NCBI GenBank assembly: GCA_013398055.1 | Contig: VZRS01010750.1 | Span: 496,001-560,000, forward strand | Direction of reading: 5' to 3' | Length of the DNA stretch: 64,000 bases | Source: Ifrita kowaldi | Taxonomy: Eukaryota; Chordata; Aves; Passeriformes; Cinclosomatidae | Part shown: positions 14,801 to 28,304 of the stretch, one piece after another | Position numbering within the stretch: the first letter of the stretch is position 1 | How the letters are laid out: the number at the start of each line of letters is the position of its first letter | Notes under the pieces: model-generated | What the model saw: only the letters and a program-made list of their open reading frames with translations | Database searches by the model: none | What the model was told of the DNA's origin: nothing | Translations under genes and position numbers: made by a program

Positions 14801-17800
14801 CGTTGAAATCACTACACGAAAATATTCAATTCAGAACTGTTTCCATGGGAATATCGGGGCTTGCACATCGTTGTGAAGAAACATCTGTCCTGATTTGGGA
14901 TTTCACCAATGTACCTCAGCTTTACTTGCTTAATGTTGGTTGAGATTTTACAGTCAAAAGCCCTCAGGCAAATTAAACTAGCCATGTACACCCTCAGGGA
15001 AATGAGACTTTAGTTACATGCCTGATACCAATTGATGCCAACTAGAAGAACTTTATGATATTAATGAATGTCTATAATTAAAGAACTGTTAATTAAAGTG
15101 AGTCAACCAGACTATTGGAAGTCTCATACTATTTTTTGAACCTGACTTTCTAATGTAATTGTATTTCAAGATGACTGAGAATCACTTAGCAATTACTTAG
15201 TGCATTTTGCAAGAACTGAGCAGAGTTCTAGCCATCCTGTTCATTGATTTTGACAGCAGAATAGCAATTCAAACCCCAAGCAGAGCTGAGAAATTTCTCT
15301 TAAAAACTCAGCTAAGCTTTTCACTTAAGTCCATATCCTAAAATCTGCACATGATAATGCATTTGCAGGATAAGGCGTATTTGTACTGCACGCATTTTCC
15401 TTCAGTTCCAGTTTTGAAGGGTTTTCTAAATGCAGATACTGTTTTAAACATCTCCTTAGGAAATAAGATATCCATTATCTTATAACACGATCCCATTAAG
15501 GACAAGTAAGTGCCATGAAGGCGTGAGCTGCTTGCATAAATTGCCGAGATGCACTGCCAGCTCTATCCCATGCTCATGGCATCAAAGGCCAGTGATAAGG
15601 ACCGTTAGCAGCACTGCCAGTTCTTACTGTGAGCTCTGCACTTTTATGCTGTACCAAGAGCTCCCGCTTGCTGGAATCAGGTGATTTTTTAATGTTAAAA
15701 GCTCTGATTCTAACTAAAAGAGTATTTCTATCTCAGACAGTGGTAAAAAGCCTGAAAAGAGCTCCCAAGAGCAGCTTTACAGTCATCAAAAACCTGAAAT
15801 AAAATAGGGAAGCCCCATTCAAATTAAGTTCCTGACGTACAAAGGATAGCACTGGCTAGTAGAGTTTGCTTGCCTAATGCCACAGGCTAATAAAAGACTC
15901 TGCTGCAGCTTAGCAAAGGGTAGATCAGCAGTCTGAGTACAAAGCTAAGTAAATTGGCAGCCCTACTAGTTTACTGCTCTTAAGTGAATTTTTTTTATGT
16001 TGTTTTGGTTTCTTCTTTAGGCGGAGGAATCCGTCCTGGTATTTTCCGCTTTTTAAATATCCTCTTAAAATGTAGGACTACATCTGGCACCAAGTTAATA
16101 CACACATTATAAGCAGGTACCAGCCCACCTTATCGCTCTGCAGCCAAAGGTAGACTTTTTTTGGATTTTTCTGTACTGTTTGGTTCACTGGACACATCTG
16201 AGATACTCTAACACCAGCAGAGAAAATTAACCACAGTTCTCCCAGGCTGATGCACGCTCAGGTGAACTCAGAGATCTTTACCTGGACTCAGAGAAAGGTC
16301 TGCAGTCTTTCAAGCTGAAGTCAGCTACAAAGAGGGGCTTGGCAAAGGAACAGAAGGTGCATATAAGTTTGGAAGTGTACCTTTGAGGTGCACTTTAAGC
16401 TTTCAGAATAAAGGATGAAAACGAATCTCCTCTGCCCATCTCTAATGATAATCAAGATAATGAATTCTGCAATAGCTGCAATTTTAAGACTTAGTTAAGC
16501 AATTCTCAAGTAACCTACATGAATTTAACACACAAAAATAATTAAATATGCTATGGAACAGATGCTGCACAAACAACGGCAATCAAATGATTCACACTTA
16601 GCAGACCTTACCTAGCAGTTAGTTTACAGCATCTCTGTATCTGAAAGAGAAAGGCAGACATAACGTACATAATTTCAAACACAGCACACCTGACTCACAC
16701 CATTTAGGAAAAATTAATAATTTCAATCCATTTTTGTTCTGTTTGAGCTTTTCATTCATGATTAGTATTACTTTTCTATATGCATATATCAAAACCTGTT
16801 CTCAAAATTATTATTTTGTATTGCATCCCAGCAGCATGCTGGTAAAAAACAAAATTCCAAGTGCAGACAATTCAGAGTCAGGTTTTAACATGGCTTAGGT
16901 GCACTTGCATGTGGAAAAGATATAACCATGTGCCCATCGAAAGCTCTCATGATTATTCATTCAGACTCATCAACTGTAAGCCAAAAGAGCAATCTGGTGA
17001 TTTTATGTATATATATATTCATGTAGACTCTTCATGGATCATGTAGCAAATATACATATATATGTAAAAATTGTTCATATGCTTGTGACTTGTGGACATT
17101 GGCTTGCTACCGAGATATGTCATCAAGGTATGTTCATCTTATGTACTGGTTACCTTTCAGGTACTGCAGTGATAGCAAATAAGTATTTATAACAATAATT
17201 AGACAAAATTTGAGGTATTTAACCCATTTTCTACCTTGCCTAGGTAAGGGTTGCATGAGCTGTAAAGAAGCCAATGAACTGCCTTAATAATTAGGGGAAA
17301 CTGTAAATAAAAGAAAGAGAAAGCTCAAAGAACAACAAAAGGGAGCTGATTTACATGAAACTTTCAGATTGACTTAATGTGCACAGCTCCCGAGGAAGTT
17401 TCAGGGCCAAATTCAGCAGTGACACAAGTGATGGTGTAAGTTAGATATGTGTCAATCACTAAAAGAGTGTCAACCGGCAGAACTGGCAACATACTTCAGT
17501 AGCACTTTCATGGGGTGATTTGATGATGGATGGTTGTGTGATCTAAACTGTAATTTATGCACTGTGGCAACTGAAGTGGAGGTTGGCAGCACAGAGAGTA
17601 GATGACAAGGGTGAAAAAATAAAACAGGCTTTCACCTTTAGTCACAATATCTCCATCCTTCCAAAAAAACACACTGGGGACATTGCAGCCCACGTTTACC
17701 AGGGCTCAACATAACCATCACTGAGTCATTCACAGGTGCCAATGACAAGTGTTTTGCTGAGGTACTAAATGATCTTTGACACTTATTTCCTTTTTCTGAT

Positions 17801-20628
17801 TGATTTCACCTGAATTTGCTCAACTGCATTTCAAGGGGGGTAGGCATTTAATTTGAAATTCAAAAATTTAACTAAAGTGTTATTATTCCCTCCTTTCCCG
17901 TGTTTTGACTTCTCGACTGTGTGTGACTACCTGCCCACCACTTGAGGCCATCTCTTGAGGACATATTAAAGATCACAACAACAGAGACAGCAGCAGCTCT
18001 TTTGTTCTGCAAGGCTCTTACTGTGAGAGGAATGGCTCTGACACAGCCTTATGCCAACCTGTTTTATTTGACACAGGAAGAGATGTATAAGCCAGATCTG
18101 TCAGAGTTGAAGAGACAGAGAGCCACCAGTAATTCGCACCATTAGTGATCCCTCGTAGAATTGCCAAAATTCTCAAATAAAGCTGCTTTTTGGGCAGAAA
18201 ATTGATTTTTTCACAGAAATCTATATTTTTGTTAAAGGCATATCTGGAGGTTTTTTGCCCCTGGTTATTTGAAGTTTCCACTGAAACACTGTATACCTCA
18301 ATTTCCAAGGGGTTTCGTTGCTTTTTTTTTTAATCTTAGACACAATATAAATCAGAATCAAAGCAGTTTTGATACAGAAATGGTGCTGTGATACCTGATT
18401 CCTGGTCAAACACACTTCATGACCTTATTGACCTGCCTGGACTGACTTCCCTAAAAAGATCAGGCTTTCCATGATGCACCGCAGTCAGAGCCGTCCCCAG
18501 GCAGTTCTGCCATGGCTCAAGACAAAGAGAAGCTATGGTGTATCATGTGGCCTGCTCAGAAAGTCAGGACCTCAAAATAGATGAAGGACTGAGTTATAAA
18601 CATAGCACAGGACACTGGGATCTTTCTGAGGTTTGAAATTGCATCATTTAGCTTTCTGTTGAAGAATTTTCCTCAGCAAAAGCCTCTCAATTTTTTAACT
18701 ATCCCTAAGCCTTCATTTTTGACACTGATTTTCCTGTGTTTTCTCCTCTGTAGTCCTCACTCATAAGCTGGAAAACCTGAGCAGGCATTTGGGAGGATGG
18801 AGCACTTGTGACAGGGGACGGAGGATTTGCCTTTTGTTTTCTGTGGGCAAGAACAAAAGGCACAGCATTTTCTGCCTTGCACTATGTGTTTCAGCTGACT
18901 ATATGATAGGTGTGCTAATGTTTTGGGATTTCATCATTTTAGTGCTGCGGTTCTAATTTCCAGGAAAGGGTGCCCAGGCCATCAGACTGAAGCTTTTTTG
19001 TGTTGTATTTAAATACATAATAAATAACATTTAAACATTAATGTTGCTGCTAAATTGAGCCATAACTTAGAAAAGCTGTTTCTTAAATCAGTCTTTTGCA
19101 ATTCACAAGTGTACAAGAAACACTTTGCTCTCACCACCACTCCTGGTAAATTCTGATAAATCATTAAATGAACACACAAAATGTGTGATAAGAAAATAAA
19201 GAGTAAAATTTAGCAAAATTAATCAGGAACTATCTGACAACATAGCAGTGATAGAGGGATTTTAACATATTTTAAATCATTTTTTTAGCATTTTGAAAAG
19301 CATTTTTAAAAACATTTTTAGTGCTGTAATAACATGCAATTTTCCTTATATACAAAAATTTAATTTTATTAAAATTGGATATGCACACATATAAACTATA
19401 TTTTATCTGAAGATGGGAGATAGTCGGCATGTTCTATCACCTGTTTACAGACAACTAATCAGCAGCAACATCCAAGGGGAAGGTGGATGATTATTAAGTG
19501 CCTGTAAGACTTCAAGACAATGAGCAAAGGCCTTAGCTGTCCTCACTGACTTTGGGTAACCAAGCGACAGCCCAAGAGCGATGCTGCATGGACCTGCCAG
19601 ACCAGAGACACTCACAAGGTCCGGACACAAGATCCTGCTCTTTTTGTTTGGAGTATTTAACATGCAAAATTCCTTCAAACCATCATTCTGAATTTTCATC
19701 TATGACATACGTTCAGCAAATAGAAAAAATTAAAAAGTAATGAGGAGAGTTCCCAACTGCTTTGAGAAGATTCCACATATGTGCTAATTAGCGATTCTGT
19801 CTGAAAATATTCCCTGAAAGCTGTATGGGTAGTGCAGCCTGGGATAAATAATGCAAATGCCCCATGGCACTGTCACAAACACCACAATCAGTGCTGTTTG
19901 CGATTTCAGTGAGACTCTCCAAGTTCTGCACCTGAGACTAAAATATTAATGAACTAAAACTGTAGTAAACAAACCTCCAGTCCCACTCCCCCACCCACAG
20001 CCAACACACACGCTCACACACCCTTCACCCACTGGCTTTCTGGCACAGGATAAAATGTATTTTAGGAAGATGAGTGTTGACTGGTGTCTCCTTTGTACAT
20101 AACTCTGCTCCTTCCCCCAGTTGCTACACCAAGCATCTCTTCACCACTGGACTAGTGCCTACGTATATCTTTGATGCCAGAAATGGAAGGAGCAATGCTG
20201 CACATTGATAAAAACACCAGCAGGTTCTAGCAGGAAGTTCCTATTGCAGGCAGCAGGCAAAACCCAGACACACCAACTGTAAGGTCTGCTCTGCCTTGAG
20301 ACCTGAACTAGGGAGTAATGTGATGCCCCAGGAGGTCCCAGGCCCAACTCTAAGTGTCCATAATGCCATGGCACAGGTTAAGGCTGCCCACAAAGGCCAT
20401 CTTGCAACAGGAAAGGACATGCCAAAGTACAGCTCCCTGGTCACGTGAAGGGCAGTACAAATACAAAGATACATCTGTCATGCTCTCCCCTTGGATAAGC
20501 AAATCTTCAAGTCTGAGTTATCCTTTAAAATGCACTCATTTACTACAAAACCCAAACCCATCCTGGAAAGTGATACTGGTGTCTAGAAAGACTAATTCTG
20601 CTGACTTTCAGTGCAAATCAAAAAAAAG
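11806..20628. other. Gene-free AT-rich sequence
   Basis: No exon or RNA gene is supported. Two copies of a 12-base word (acacgtgcacat), each containing the palindromic E-box CACGTG, lie at 14681-14692 and 14756-14767. An alternating TA-rich stretch lies near 17005-17065. The segment near 15490-15680 is of mixed composition and contains gcactgccag twice. A C-rich, CA-rich stretch lies near 19975-20030. Nothing here identifies a gene. Confidence 0.65.
14681..14767. promoter_or_regulatory. Pair of identical E-box-containing 12-mers
   Basis: The same 12-base word with a central CACGTG occurs at 14681-14692 and 14756-14767, 75 bp apart. CACGTG is the binding core of bHLH factors such as the USF, MYC and CLOCK classes. 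Two identical sites could be a small regulatory cluster or remnants of a short duplication. The surrounding sequence is rich in alternating purine-pyrimidine steps, so chance is a real alternative. Confidence 0.2.
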
Positions 20629-20785
20629 GTGCCTAAGCAGTATTATCTAGCTATCTAGCTGCATAGTGGGCTGCCACTGACTTCTGAAGGAGGTTAAGTC
20701 TTTAATCTACTTAGATGCTTTGGAAAATATCTTTCAGTTAAGCGCCTAAGCCACTTCTGAAATAGGAGCTAAGGTTTCAAAGTTG
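20629..20785. repeat. Degenerate ancient amniote interspersed repeat
   Basis: The segment is built from recurring modules. The word gcctaag occurs twice, acttctgaa twice, and ggag followed by taag twice; these are joined by a tgctttggaaaat block. This pattern matches my memory of a repeat common in turtle and crocodilian DNA and present as old relics in birds, with words like TTAGGCGCCTAA, cacttttgaaaatggg and ctttgaaaat. I cannot name the Repbase family. The related palindromic copy at 42862-42982 in this window shares the same ctttgaaaat and ccactga words. Boundaries are approximate. Confidence 0.45.
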
Positions 20786-23700
20786 TAGAGAGGGTTTAAG
20801 AACTTCATGTGGCAGTATACTGGCCACACAGCTGCATCTCTAGAGTTAAATTTTGCTTTCCTACAAATTCAATTTCTGTGTTAACTGCATTGCAGCTATT
20901 TCAGGTGCATAGCCAGAGTGAAATGCAGAGCAGATTTCAATCCCTACTGACTGTTCACAAACTGTGGTCCAAGTTACAAATGCCCATTAACTGCTCCACT
21001 CATATTTTACTATATGGTTTCATACTGCAAATCATTCCTTCTGAGATTACAGTGGCTGCACATTCCTGAAGTCCTTCTATGAAATTACATGCCTGCTGGT
21101 TTAGTTCCATGTCACAATACCTGCCCACACAATTCAGCATCAGAAACTATAAATGTCCATCCATGAACAGCACCTAGTAAAGCCAGTGGGGAAAAAAAAT
21201 AACTCTTCTTAGTTTGATAAATGCAGGATCAATAGCACCATTAAGTGAGTCTCTAGATGTTCAGAAATCTAGTCAGAAGTTGAAGATTTGAGACAGAGCT
21301 CTCATCTATCGCAGACTACACTCAGGGTCAGTCCTCAGACCTTGTTTTGCCATAAGGTCTGTAACCTTTGGTCTGCAGAGAAGTTGTGTATGTCTGCCCA
21401 AACTCCTTCCCCACTGCCTGTCCTCAAGAAGTGACTATCCATCAGCAGCTTGAGGATTCTGGGACGCACAACAGATTAAGAACAACACTGTATTTTCTTA
21501 ATGATGCTAATTTACTCCATAAATCAGGAAGAATCATCCAAAGATATGCTCATCTACCCCAGGAGCATTAGTGCCCAAATCGTTGCTTATCTTCCAGTAA
21601 CTATTGAAACACTTGAAATTCCCCTCAATACCTAAAGTGTGGCCTAGACTACCCCACCATGATAACAAATGAAATTTTACAGTGGCTTGAGATGAGCTAA
21701 TGAAGCCTGTGTTCAGCAGACTGTTCTCACCTGGCATCAGCCTTCCTGCCACTCCCTCAGTGCCTGCTCTTCCCTCTCCCTCAAGCATCTCCTGGATGCC
21801 TCCCAGCCCAAACCATGACTGCAAAATATCCCTGTTGTATAGCTCACTTCTTAACCTCATTTAAATTCTTCCTTCAAGCTACCTCCACCACGATGCCCTC
21901 AAATTGCCACCATCTTTTAATGAGAAGGATGCTATGCATACCCATTTTATTGTTATTGTATTCTCTCAGCCCAGCTGCCTTCCGCCCGGTAGCTCCTGCC
22001 TGTTATGCAGATTGTGAGCTCTCTGGGGTGCCAACTGCTCTCTTCCTTGCATGTCTTCACAGTGTGTACCATGAAGGAGCCCTGATCCTGGATTGGGGTC
22101 CTATAACGCAAACAACTAGATAAAAGAATAATTTGTTAGCCTGGATTGCAAATCTTCTTTTGCAAGAAAAAATAAAGCAATTTCCCCAGGCTGTCAGAGG
22201 CACTTTCATGTGTCAGTATCGTAGCTCTCTTCTGGCAATGACAATGGTGCATCCAATTTCCCGGCACGAGGGGGAATGTTTGCTGAGCTGATGTGAGCTC
22301 TGCGTGTTGCTGCTCTACATCTAGCTGTGCCACAGAGAACCAAACGGCTTGTAGGGAAGGGACCTGCTGTTGGGAAGGCAGCTTTCTGTGGGATGTTATT
22401 TTTAGTGTGGGGTGAACTCAGGGGGCGGCCTTTGATGGGATTTTTCCTGTGTATGATCCTCTCAAGGAATGTGATATTTGGCTTGTGTTTTGACTTTGTA
22501 CTTCATAACGGGAAAGGGAGAGGCTGTGCAAAGTTTGTTTGCCCGTATTTATTATTAATTACAAATCTGCACTCTGGGTTACATATACTGAAGTGAAATC
22601 AACACTGCAGGTTTGTATCTACATTCAAAATTCATACAAAGAATATTATATTATCAATAGGTATGTGATCTGTCTTCTACTTGTCTAGAGCAGCCTCAAA
22701 AATATTCCAACTTCTGTACCTTTTTTTCAGCTCACTTCTTGGGTAATTGAATCCAACTATTAGCAGCCAGGTACTAAAGTTTTTGTCCCATAAGGATTTA
22801 ATTTCTTGGTTCCAAAAAGGTCAGCTCAGCCAGGAAGAAGCATTGATCTATACTGTCAGCACCTCACATCAGCGGTTTCAAATACTCCAGGGTCTGACCA
22901 TAAATACATTTTCAACCAGGACATAGCCAATGGCACCTCCTACTTCTCCAGAAAAATATAACTGTTTCCACTCAGCAAACATTGCACGAAGATGTACTTA
23001 TCTACTGCCGGGCATATCTACATAACGTTTTACAAATAATTAATACTTCACTTAAGGTTTCACTCGACATGCTCTGTACTTAGCTTTATCATTTTTAATT
23101 GAAAATACAGATCTCAAGCATCCACAGCTTCAATGTAAAATCCTGTTCTTCTCACTCATATAACACTTTCTAGAGTGTGTTTTACCACTTGTGACCAAGT
23201 ATCCAAGCCTATTAATAACAGTTGCTATTTTGCCTTCTACATTAAGGTACTTCAAACAAACAAAAAAAAAGGACTGACATTTTCTAAATGTTTAAAAACC
23301 TGGTGTTACCCTGAACCCATTCCAGCAATCTAGCTAAATTTCTCAGCAAAACCACAGTTAAACAAGTAATTAATTTAGCTTTGCAAAACAAAAAATACTG
23401 CATTGTCTAGAGGGGAAAGAAAAGTTTGGGCAACTCTGAAAGTTGAAAGGAAAATGGAAGTGGTTTAGACTCATGATCTCAAGTATTCCTTCACTGATAC
23501 CCCTGAGACTCTCTGTGGCTGACATCTGCCAGGCAGGTAATTCCGCCTGCCTTAATATTTTGTCCCAACTTTACATGTAAAAACGTTTCCAGTCAAGTAT
23601 GGGACAGTTGCCCCATCAAATTAAAATCTTTAGGTCATTTTCCATCTATTAACTAACATATGGGCATTAAATTGCTTATTTTAAAAATAAATTTATTAGA

Positions 23701-25451
23701 GATATCCAAGCCTTTGTTATTGTATAATCCATCAACTCTGCCTATAGTATTTCCTTAGTCTCTAATTCAAGTGATGACATAAATAACACCTTCTGTGGAT
23801 GTCTGTATATGTTCTCTTTTTTTATATAAATGCCCACAGTTTGCATTAGAGGTTTTCTAGTCCGCAAGACCCTTCCTTGAGCAAATTTCATTTCATTATT
23901 CACACAATGCTTTAACTCTGTGCTTCAGTTTCAAGTGCTAGTGCTCCACTCCATTGCTTCTTCCCTAGTTACTGGTGCCTTAATGGTCATCGGACCTTTT
24001 AAACTGATGATACCATACAGAAATTAGACTGCAGTTTTCTCAATTCAATTTAAATTTTTAATTTTTGAATTTTCAATTTAATTTGAAATAATGGAAAATG
24101 GATCAGTCATTAATTTGAAACCTGCCCAATATTTAACACACATCTGCACACCGTGCTCAAGGCAGGCTGCACAACCTGTTGCAAAGAGATGTGTAGCTGC
24201 CTAAAAAATGGTGCAGACCATTTTGCTCTGGCTTCACCCCACTTCACACAACGGCATACTGCAGGTCCCAGAGTCTTCAGTCCCTTTCAGTTTTAGTGAA
24301 TCATCACTGAGGGCTCATTAGAGTAATTCTGTATGCCAAACATTGCAGAGGCACTGCAGACCTCTCTCCACCCCTTGCCCAGAACTCTCACCAGTTTAAG
24401 TTTGATTGAAAATTAGGCTAAAATTCCATGGGAACAATCCCTGCTGGACATGCTGCAGAATGCAGAAATGTGACCTTGAAGATGGTGGTGTCAAAAGAGG
24501 GCACAATGTGAAACTAAATGGGCCAGGTGCCACCCTGTCTCCCCTCAGCATCTGCTTGTCACCTTAACAGTGATGTGGTATTAAGTGACCCCTTGAACAA
24601 GCCTTGTGTCCTTACTGCAGAAGCAGGAAGCTGGGAACAGACCTGCTTATTGCCTAGAGAGGTGCCAGGGCTGCTCTCAATGCTCGTCTCCATGACCAGT
24701 GAGAAGACACACTGTAAAGGCTCTGCCCTTCCTCCTCTGCCACCTCTGCAATGTCTCTTTGCTTGGGACAATTCTGTGTGACAGACCTCATGCCCTTGCT
24801 CAGCCCTCCCACTCACTGCTGGCCGCAGCAGAGGGGACGAACAAATGAATGTCAGGGAGCACCGCAGGAACAGTAAACTCCCTGGAGGAGTGCCCAGAGT
24901 TTGTGGGGAGTCCTTGTCTGGGAAGAAAAAAAGCCGAGGGAGAGACCATCTCTCAGGGCTGCAATTACTCACAGGAGGTGCTGAAATGAGATGATGAATG
25001 TTAATGTTGGACTAGCTGGGAAATGGCAACCTCTCGCTGTAAATGTGGGTCTATTAGAGAGGGAAGTCACCCTTTGGGGACTGCGGCAGGGGAGGCGGGG
25101 AAGAAAGGGAACTGAACTTTCAAAGCGGGAGGTTGAGCTGTGGCCTGTATTTTCTTCCCTACCCACACTGCAATGCTTATTTGCTGCTGGGGCTTATTAA
25201 TTTTTCACTTATGCCACGCTAAAAATAGTTAATTATTGAAAATGCATATCCGTCTGATGGTGAAAGGCTGTCTCTTCCAAACAGGTGACTGGTTCAGATA
25301 ACCCCAGAAGGCACTTCTGGGTCTTCTAGGCCCTTGATCAAAATTTCTTTTTTAATTTGAAAAGAAGAGAGGTGATTAAAACTGAAAATGATGGTAAGTC
25401 TAATGAAAGCTTCCTCCCTCATTCCCCAAGAGCTGGTGTAATGGGCTGAGA

Positions 25452-25533
25452 TTTCTTTCTCTTCTTTTTTTCTTCATTTTCTTTTTCTTCCTTTCTTTCT
25501 TTCCTTATTTCTTTATTTCTATCCCTTTTTTTT
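25452..25533 (+). repeat. Polypyrimidine tract with CTTT-type microsatellite
   Basis: About 80 bases of almost uninterrupted T and C on the plus strand, including several consecutive ctttc units near 25490-25505 and an eight-base T run near the end. Such a tract is a simple repeat. No exon boundary of a gene is recognisable next to it, so I do not read it as a splice-site pyrimidine tract. Confidence 0.75.
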
Positions 25534-27523
25534 GTCCAAATGAATATTTTCAATATTTCATGTATACATCATGGTGGTCCTTTGATTTTTTTTTTTAAAA
25601 ATCAGATGTAGAGATTTTGCTTTAACAATAGACATGACTGTGTGTGGATAACATTACTCACAGTGCTGGTGAGAGTTCAAAGGCTGGAATGTCCAGACTA
25701 AATACACAGCAGAAAGATCAGTTCTTTAACATTTCAATTAGACAGAAACATGAAACAACAGGCTAGTGACTTCAGCTTCTCGAAATTAAACAGTTTGACA
25801 CTGCACAGAGCACACATCGAAATTCATTATGCCTTCACAGCTTAAATCTCCTCCTGCCGAAATAGTGGTGGGAGTCATTCCTCGAACACAGGAGCTGCTT
25901 TATAAATGTAGTGGGTCCTATACTTACCTGGAGGTAAGGGAGGGAATCATCCTTTGCATGGCAAAATCTAGATCAAGAACCTCTTTGGAAGCAGCAGCTC
26001 CCCAGGGATCCTACTGTGCTGGGGAAGGACTGGAGACTTGTCTGACCTTGGCAAGCTGTGGGATCCGTAGAAGGAAAGCTCAGCCTACACAGGAACAATG
26101 TCTTTACCCCTGCTCTGTAACACTGTTGATTCTGTGGCACTTACTGGCTCTGCTACAGGATGAGAATGTCCACATCAGGGCAGTGGATGCCATGGTGCAG
26201 GGAGCAGTGTGTGCTCACACTGCCCAGCCTACTCCTGTCCCCTCCTCCTGTCCCCTTTCCCACCCTGCTTCTTACCTGGGCCTATGGCGACCACAAAGCA
26301 AGGCAGGACTTCCATGAGAGCGGCCACATAGCCTTCCTTTGGGGAAGCATCAATACCCTAATTAGAAAAAAGGTTAAATTATTTGTCTAAGGAATCATGG
26401 GGAAATCTACAATCTCCAAGTCCACAATATAAGTGGCTTTGTTAGTAATTAAATGTCCACTGCATGTGCCTCAGGAGTAATTGCCAATAAAGCTTCTGCA
26501 CTGTGTCAGCTCAGTTTCACATACTCCTCTGACATGTTTGCCGTGGCAACTGAAACATTATAGTTCCCTGAGAAAATATTTCTGTTTTAAAGTATACACA
26601 CAAACATACACGGTCTGAGAACTGCTTTCATGTTGGAAACAAGATCATGGAGTTTGCAGGAGGAACATTGATGGGAAGAGAATATATCTTTGCTTTTAAA
26701 GAAAGGCGTCTGGAGATGACTCGACCACCTCAGGAGAATTAGTTCTCAATTACTGTAATTTCTATTTTATGAGCCCTACTCGTGGACCTGCAGTCTTTGT
26801 CCTTAAGAGTTGCCAAACTCAGCATAAACTGAGAGATGACAGATAACTTCCGAAAGAAGGGAATCAAAAAGTAGGGGGAAGGACAATGTTGGCCACCTTG
26901 GTAAGTCAGAATTTTAGCTCTCCGAGGTCTTGAGGGTATTCTGCAAACATTACAAAAAGGTCTTTTGAGGACGGACATGAGGAAGAGCAAAGAGGAGACA
27001 CAGAGATGGATAAAGGGAGTTCCTTCCCTATTGCAAGGGAAAATGGGAGGAAAAAAAAGATAATTGCTTCCAAAACTAAATGTTTTAACACCCAGACAGT
27101 GGAAGCTGACAAATGTCATCTACTCTCTTTATGCAAATTCATGAGTCCATCCCATTCCTCAAAGATGTATTGGTCATTCATCATCTAGAGAAACCATATC
27201 CAGTTGCAGAGACACTTCACACATCACTTTAGCCATTCACTATTTTTCAGGGTCAATGCCTGGTAATATCAGCTTTGTGTCACTATTTTGGCTCCTAAAT
27301 ATGTTTAACAAACTATGTAATGACAAATAGTGACAAATGAATGTCAAAAAACTTGTTTTCTCACATGACTATGAGTATTTAGCTTTGCCAAGTCTTCATT
27401 TTCTTGTTTCAGTATCCTCTCAGGGATACTAAAACAAATTTAAGGATGTGGTTGTAGAGCTCCACAAGGGTTTATATCAAGTTTTTAGGCAAATTATATC
27501 ATTTGAAGCTTCCCAGTTTTCTC

Positions 27524-27529
27524 CAGAGC
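27524..27529. repeat. Target site duplication, left copy (cagagc)
   Basis: The six bases cagagc immediately precede the TG at the left edge of the LTR and recur immediately after its right edge at 28305-28310. A perfect 6-bp duplication is typical of class II (alpha- and betaretrovirus-like) integrations. Confidence 0.8.
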
Positions 27530-27709
27530 TGACGCTGGTGGGGCTGCCTGAGGCCGCACAGCACCCAGCTGCAGATGTCCTTGGTGTCAGCTGCAGGAAG
27601 CAGGGAAAAGCTGGCTCCTTCACAAGGAGCGAGCCCCAAACAAAGGTGGTGACAAGGCGTCGGCAGAGGTGAAGGATGAGATAGGGGTCTTTGTGTAGGC
27701 TCCAGCTGG

Positions 27710-27715
27710 TTTATT
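27710..27715 (-). terminator. LTR polyadenylation signal AATAAA
   Basis: The minus strand reads AATAAA about 55 bp beyond the TATA box of the same LTR. This spacing is what a short-R retroviral LTR shows, and it helps fix the orientation of the element as minus. Confidence 0.7.
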
Positions 27716-27765
27716 GCAGGTGGAAGGTTCAGGGACAAAGACCAGGGGTAAGGGAGAACACAGTA

Positions 27766-27772
27766 TTTTATA
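27766..27772 (-). promoter_or_regulatory. LTR TATA box
   Basis: The minus strand reads TATAAAA here, inside the solo LTR and downstream (in minus sense) of two inverted CCAAT boxes. It would position retroviral transcription starts about 25-30 bp further on, near 27735-27742, running leftward on this map. Confidence 0.65.
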
Positions 27773-28304
27773 CGGGGGTGGAACAAAGGGAAACAACCAA
27801 TGGGGATCGACTGAGGAGGAGGAGACAACAGGGGAACACCCAGGGGATAACTTATGGGAGGGAATGACATGAACCAACCAATGGGGCATCAAAGAAAAGC
27901 GAACTTTCTAGAACTAATGCATAAGCAATTAGGGAAAATGCCTAAACATGAACTTCTATATGAACTGGGTGGAGAGCTCCTAAACCAGTAACCTGGAAAT
28001 ATGCAAACTAATTCCCACTGGGATCATGGGAACTTGCCGTAACTGGGGATAAGGATTAAACCTCTGTGTCCTGCAGGCCTGTCCACCAGTCCTCTGATTG
28101 TTCTGTTGAAGTGGCCACTGCCACATGCACTGCAACAGGTAGCCACATAGCCTCTTGCAATAGCTCACAGAAGACCTGGCCAATTGTTCCTGCTATGGGT
28201 CTTGTTTCTAGAGGATATTGGGCTGACAAGCCTCAGCATCCTCCAGATGTAGTATAAACCTATTTCTCCATATGAGCCTTTTCCCAAAGAACATCACTAC
28301 CTCA

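Larger units (their letters stand above)
20786..27529. other. Gene-free sequence upstream of solo LTR
   Basis: No gene is supported, although the longest open frame of the window lies here (25829-26317, plus strand, 162 codons); it shows no recognisable domain, membrane segment or family motif and is probably chance in a locally less AT-rich patch. The segment 22190-22540 is of mixed, non-repetitive composition and may be a conserved element. An AT-rich stretch with short mirrored words lies at about 24035-24105. A G-rich stretch lies at about 25076-25110, with a first loop too long for a classical G-quadruplex. A pyrimidine tract is listed separately. Confidence 0.65.
27530..28304 (-). mobile_element. 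Solo LTR of an endogenous retrovirus (775 bp)
   Basis: This block is bounded by TG at 27530-27531 and CA at 28303-28304 and flanked by the identical 6-bp duplication cagagc. Read on the minus strand it has LTR anatomy in the right order. U3 begins TGAGGTAGTG. Two inverted CCAAT boxes lie at 27878-27882 and 27797-27801, then a TATAAAA box at 27766-27772. A polyadenylation signal AATAAA lies at 27710-27715, about 55 bp after the TATA box, implying a short R. A GC-richer U5 ends CACCAGCGTCA. No gag, pol or env sequence and no second LTR is present, so it is a solo LTR left by recombination between the two LTRs of a provirus. The 6-bp duplication suggests a class II (ERVK-like) element. The intact duplication and termini suggest a fairly recent insertion compared with the CR1 relics. 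Confidence 0.85.

Noticed and set aside
20950..20972. Word resembling a hAT terminus (gttcacaaactgtggtcc)
   Set aside because: The terminal CAGTG is not preserved and I found no matching inverted end or 8-bp duplication within the next kilobase.
24559..24972. 137-codon open frame on the minus strand
   Set aside because: It lies in a locally GC-richer patch, overlaps an open frame on the other strand and resembles no known protein.
25829..26317. Longest open frame of the window, 162 codons on the plus strand
   Set aside because: The translation has no recognisable domain or family motif and its composition follows the local DNA. In a 64-kb sequence an open frame of this size is not surprising, and no splice sites or promoter support it.
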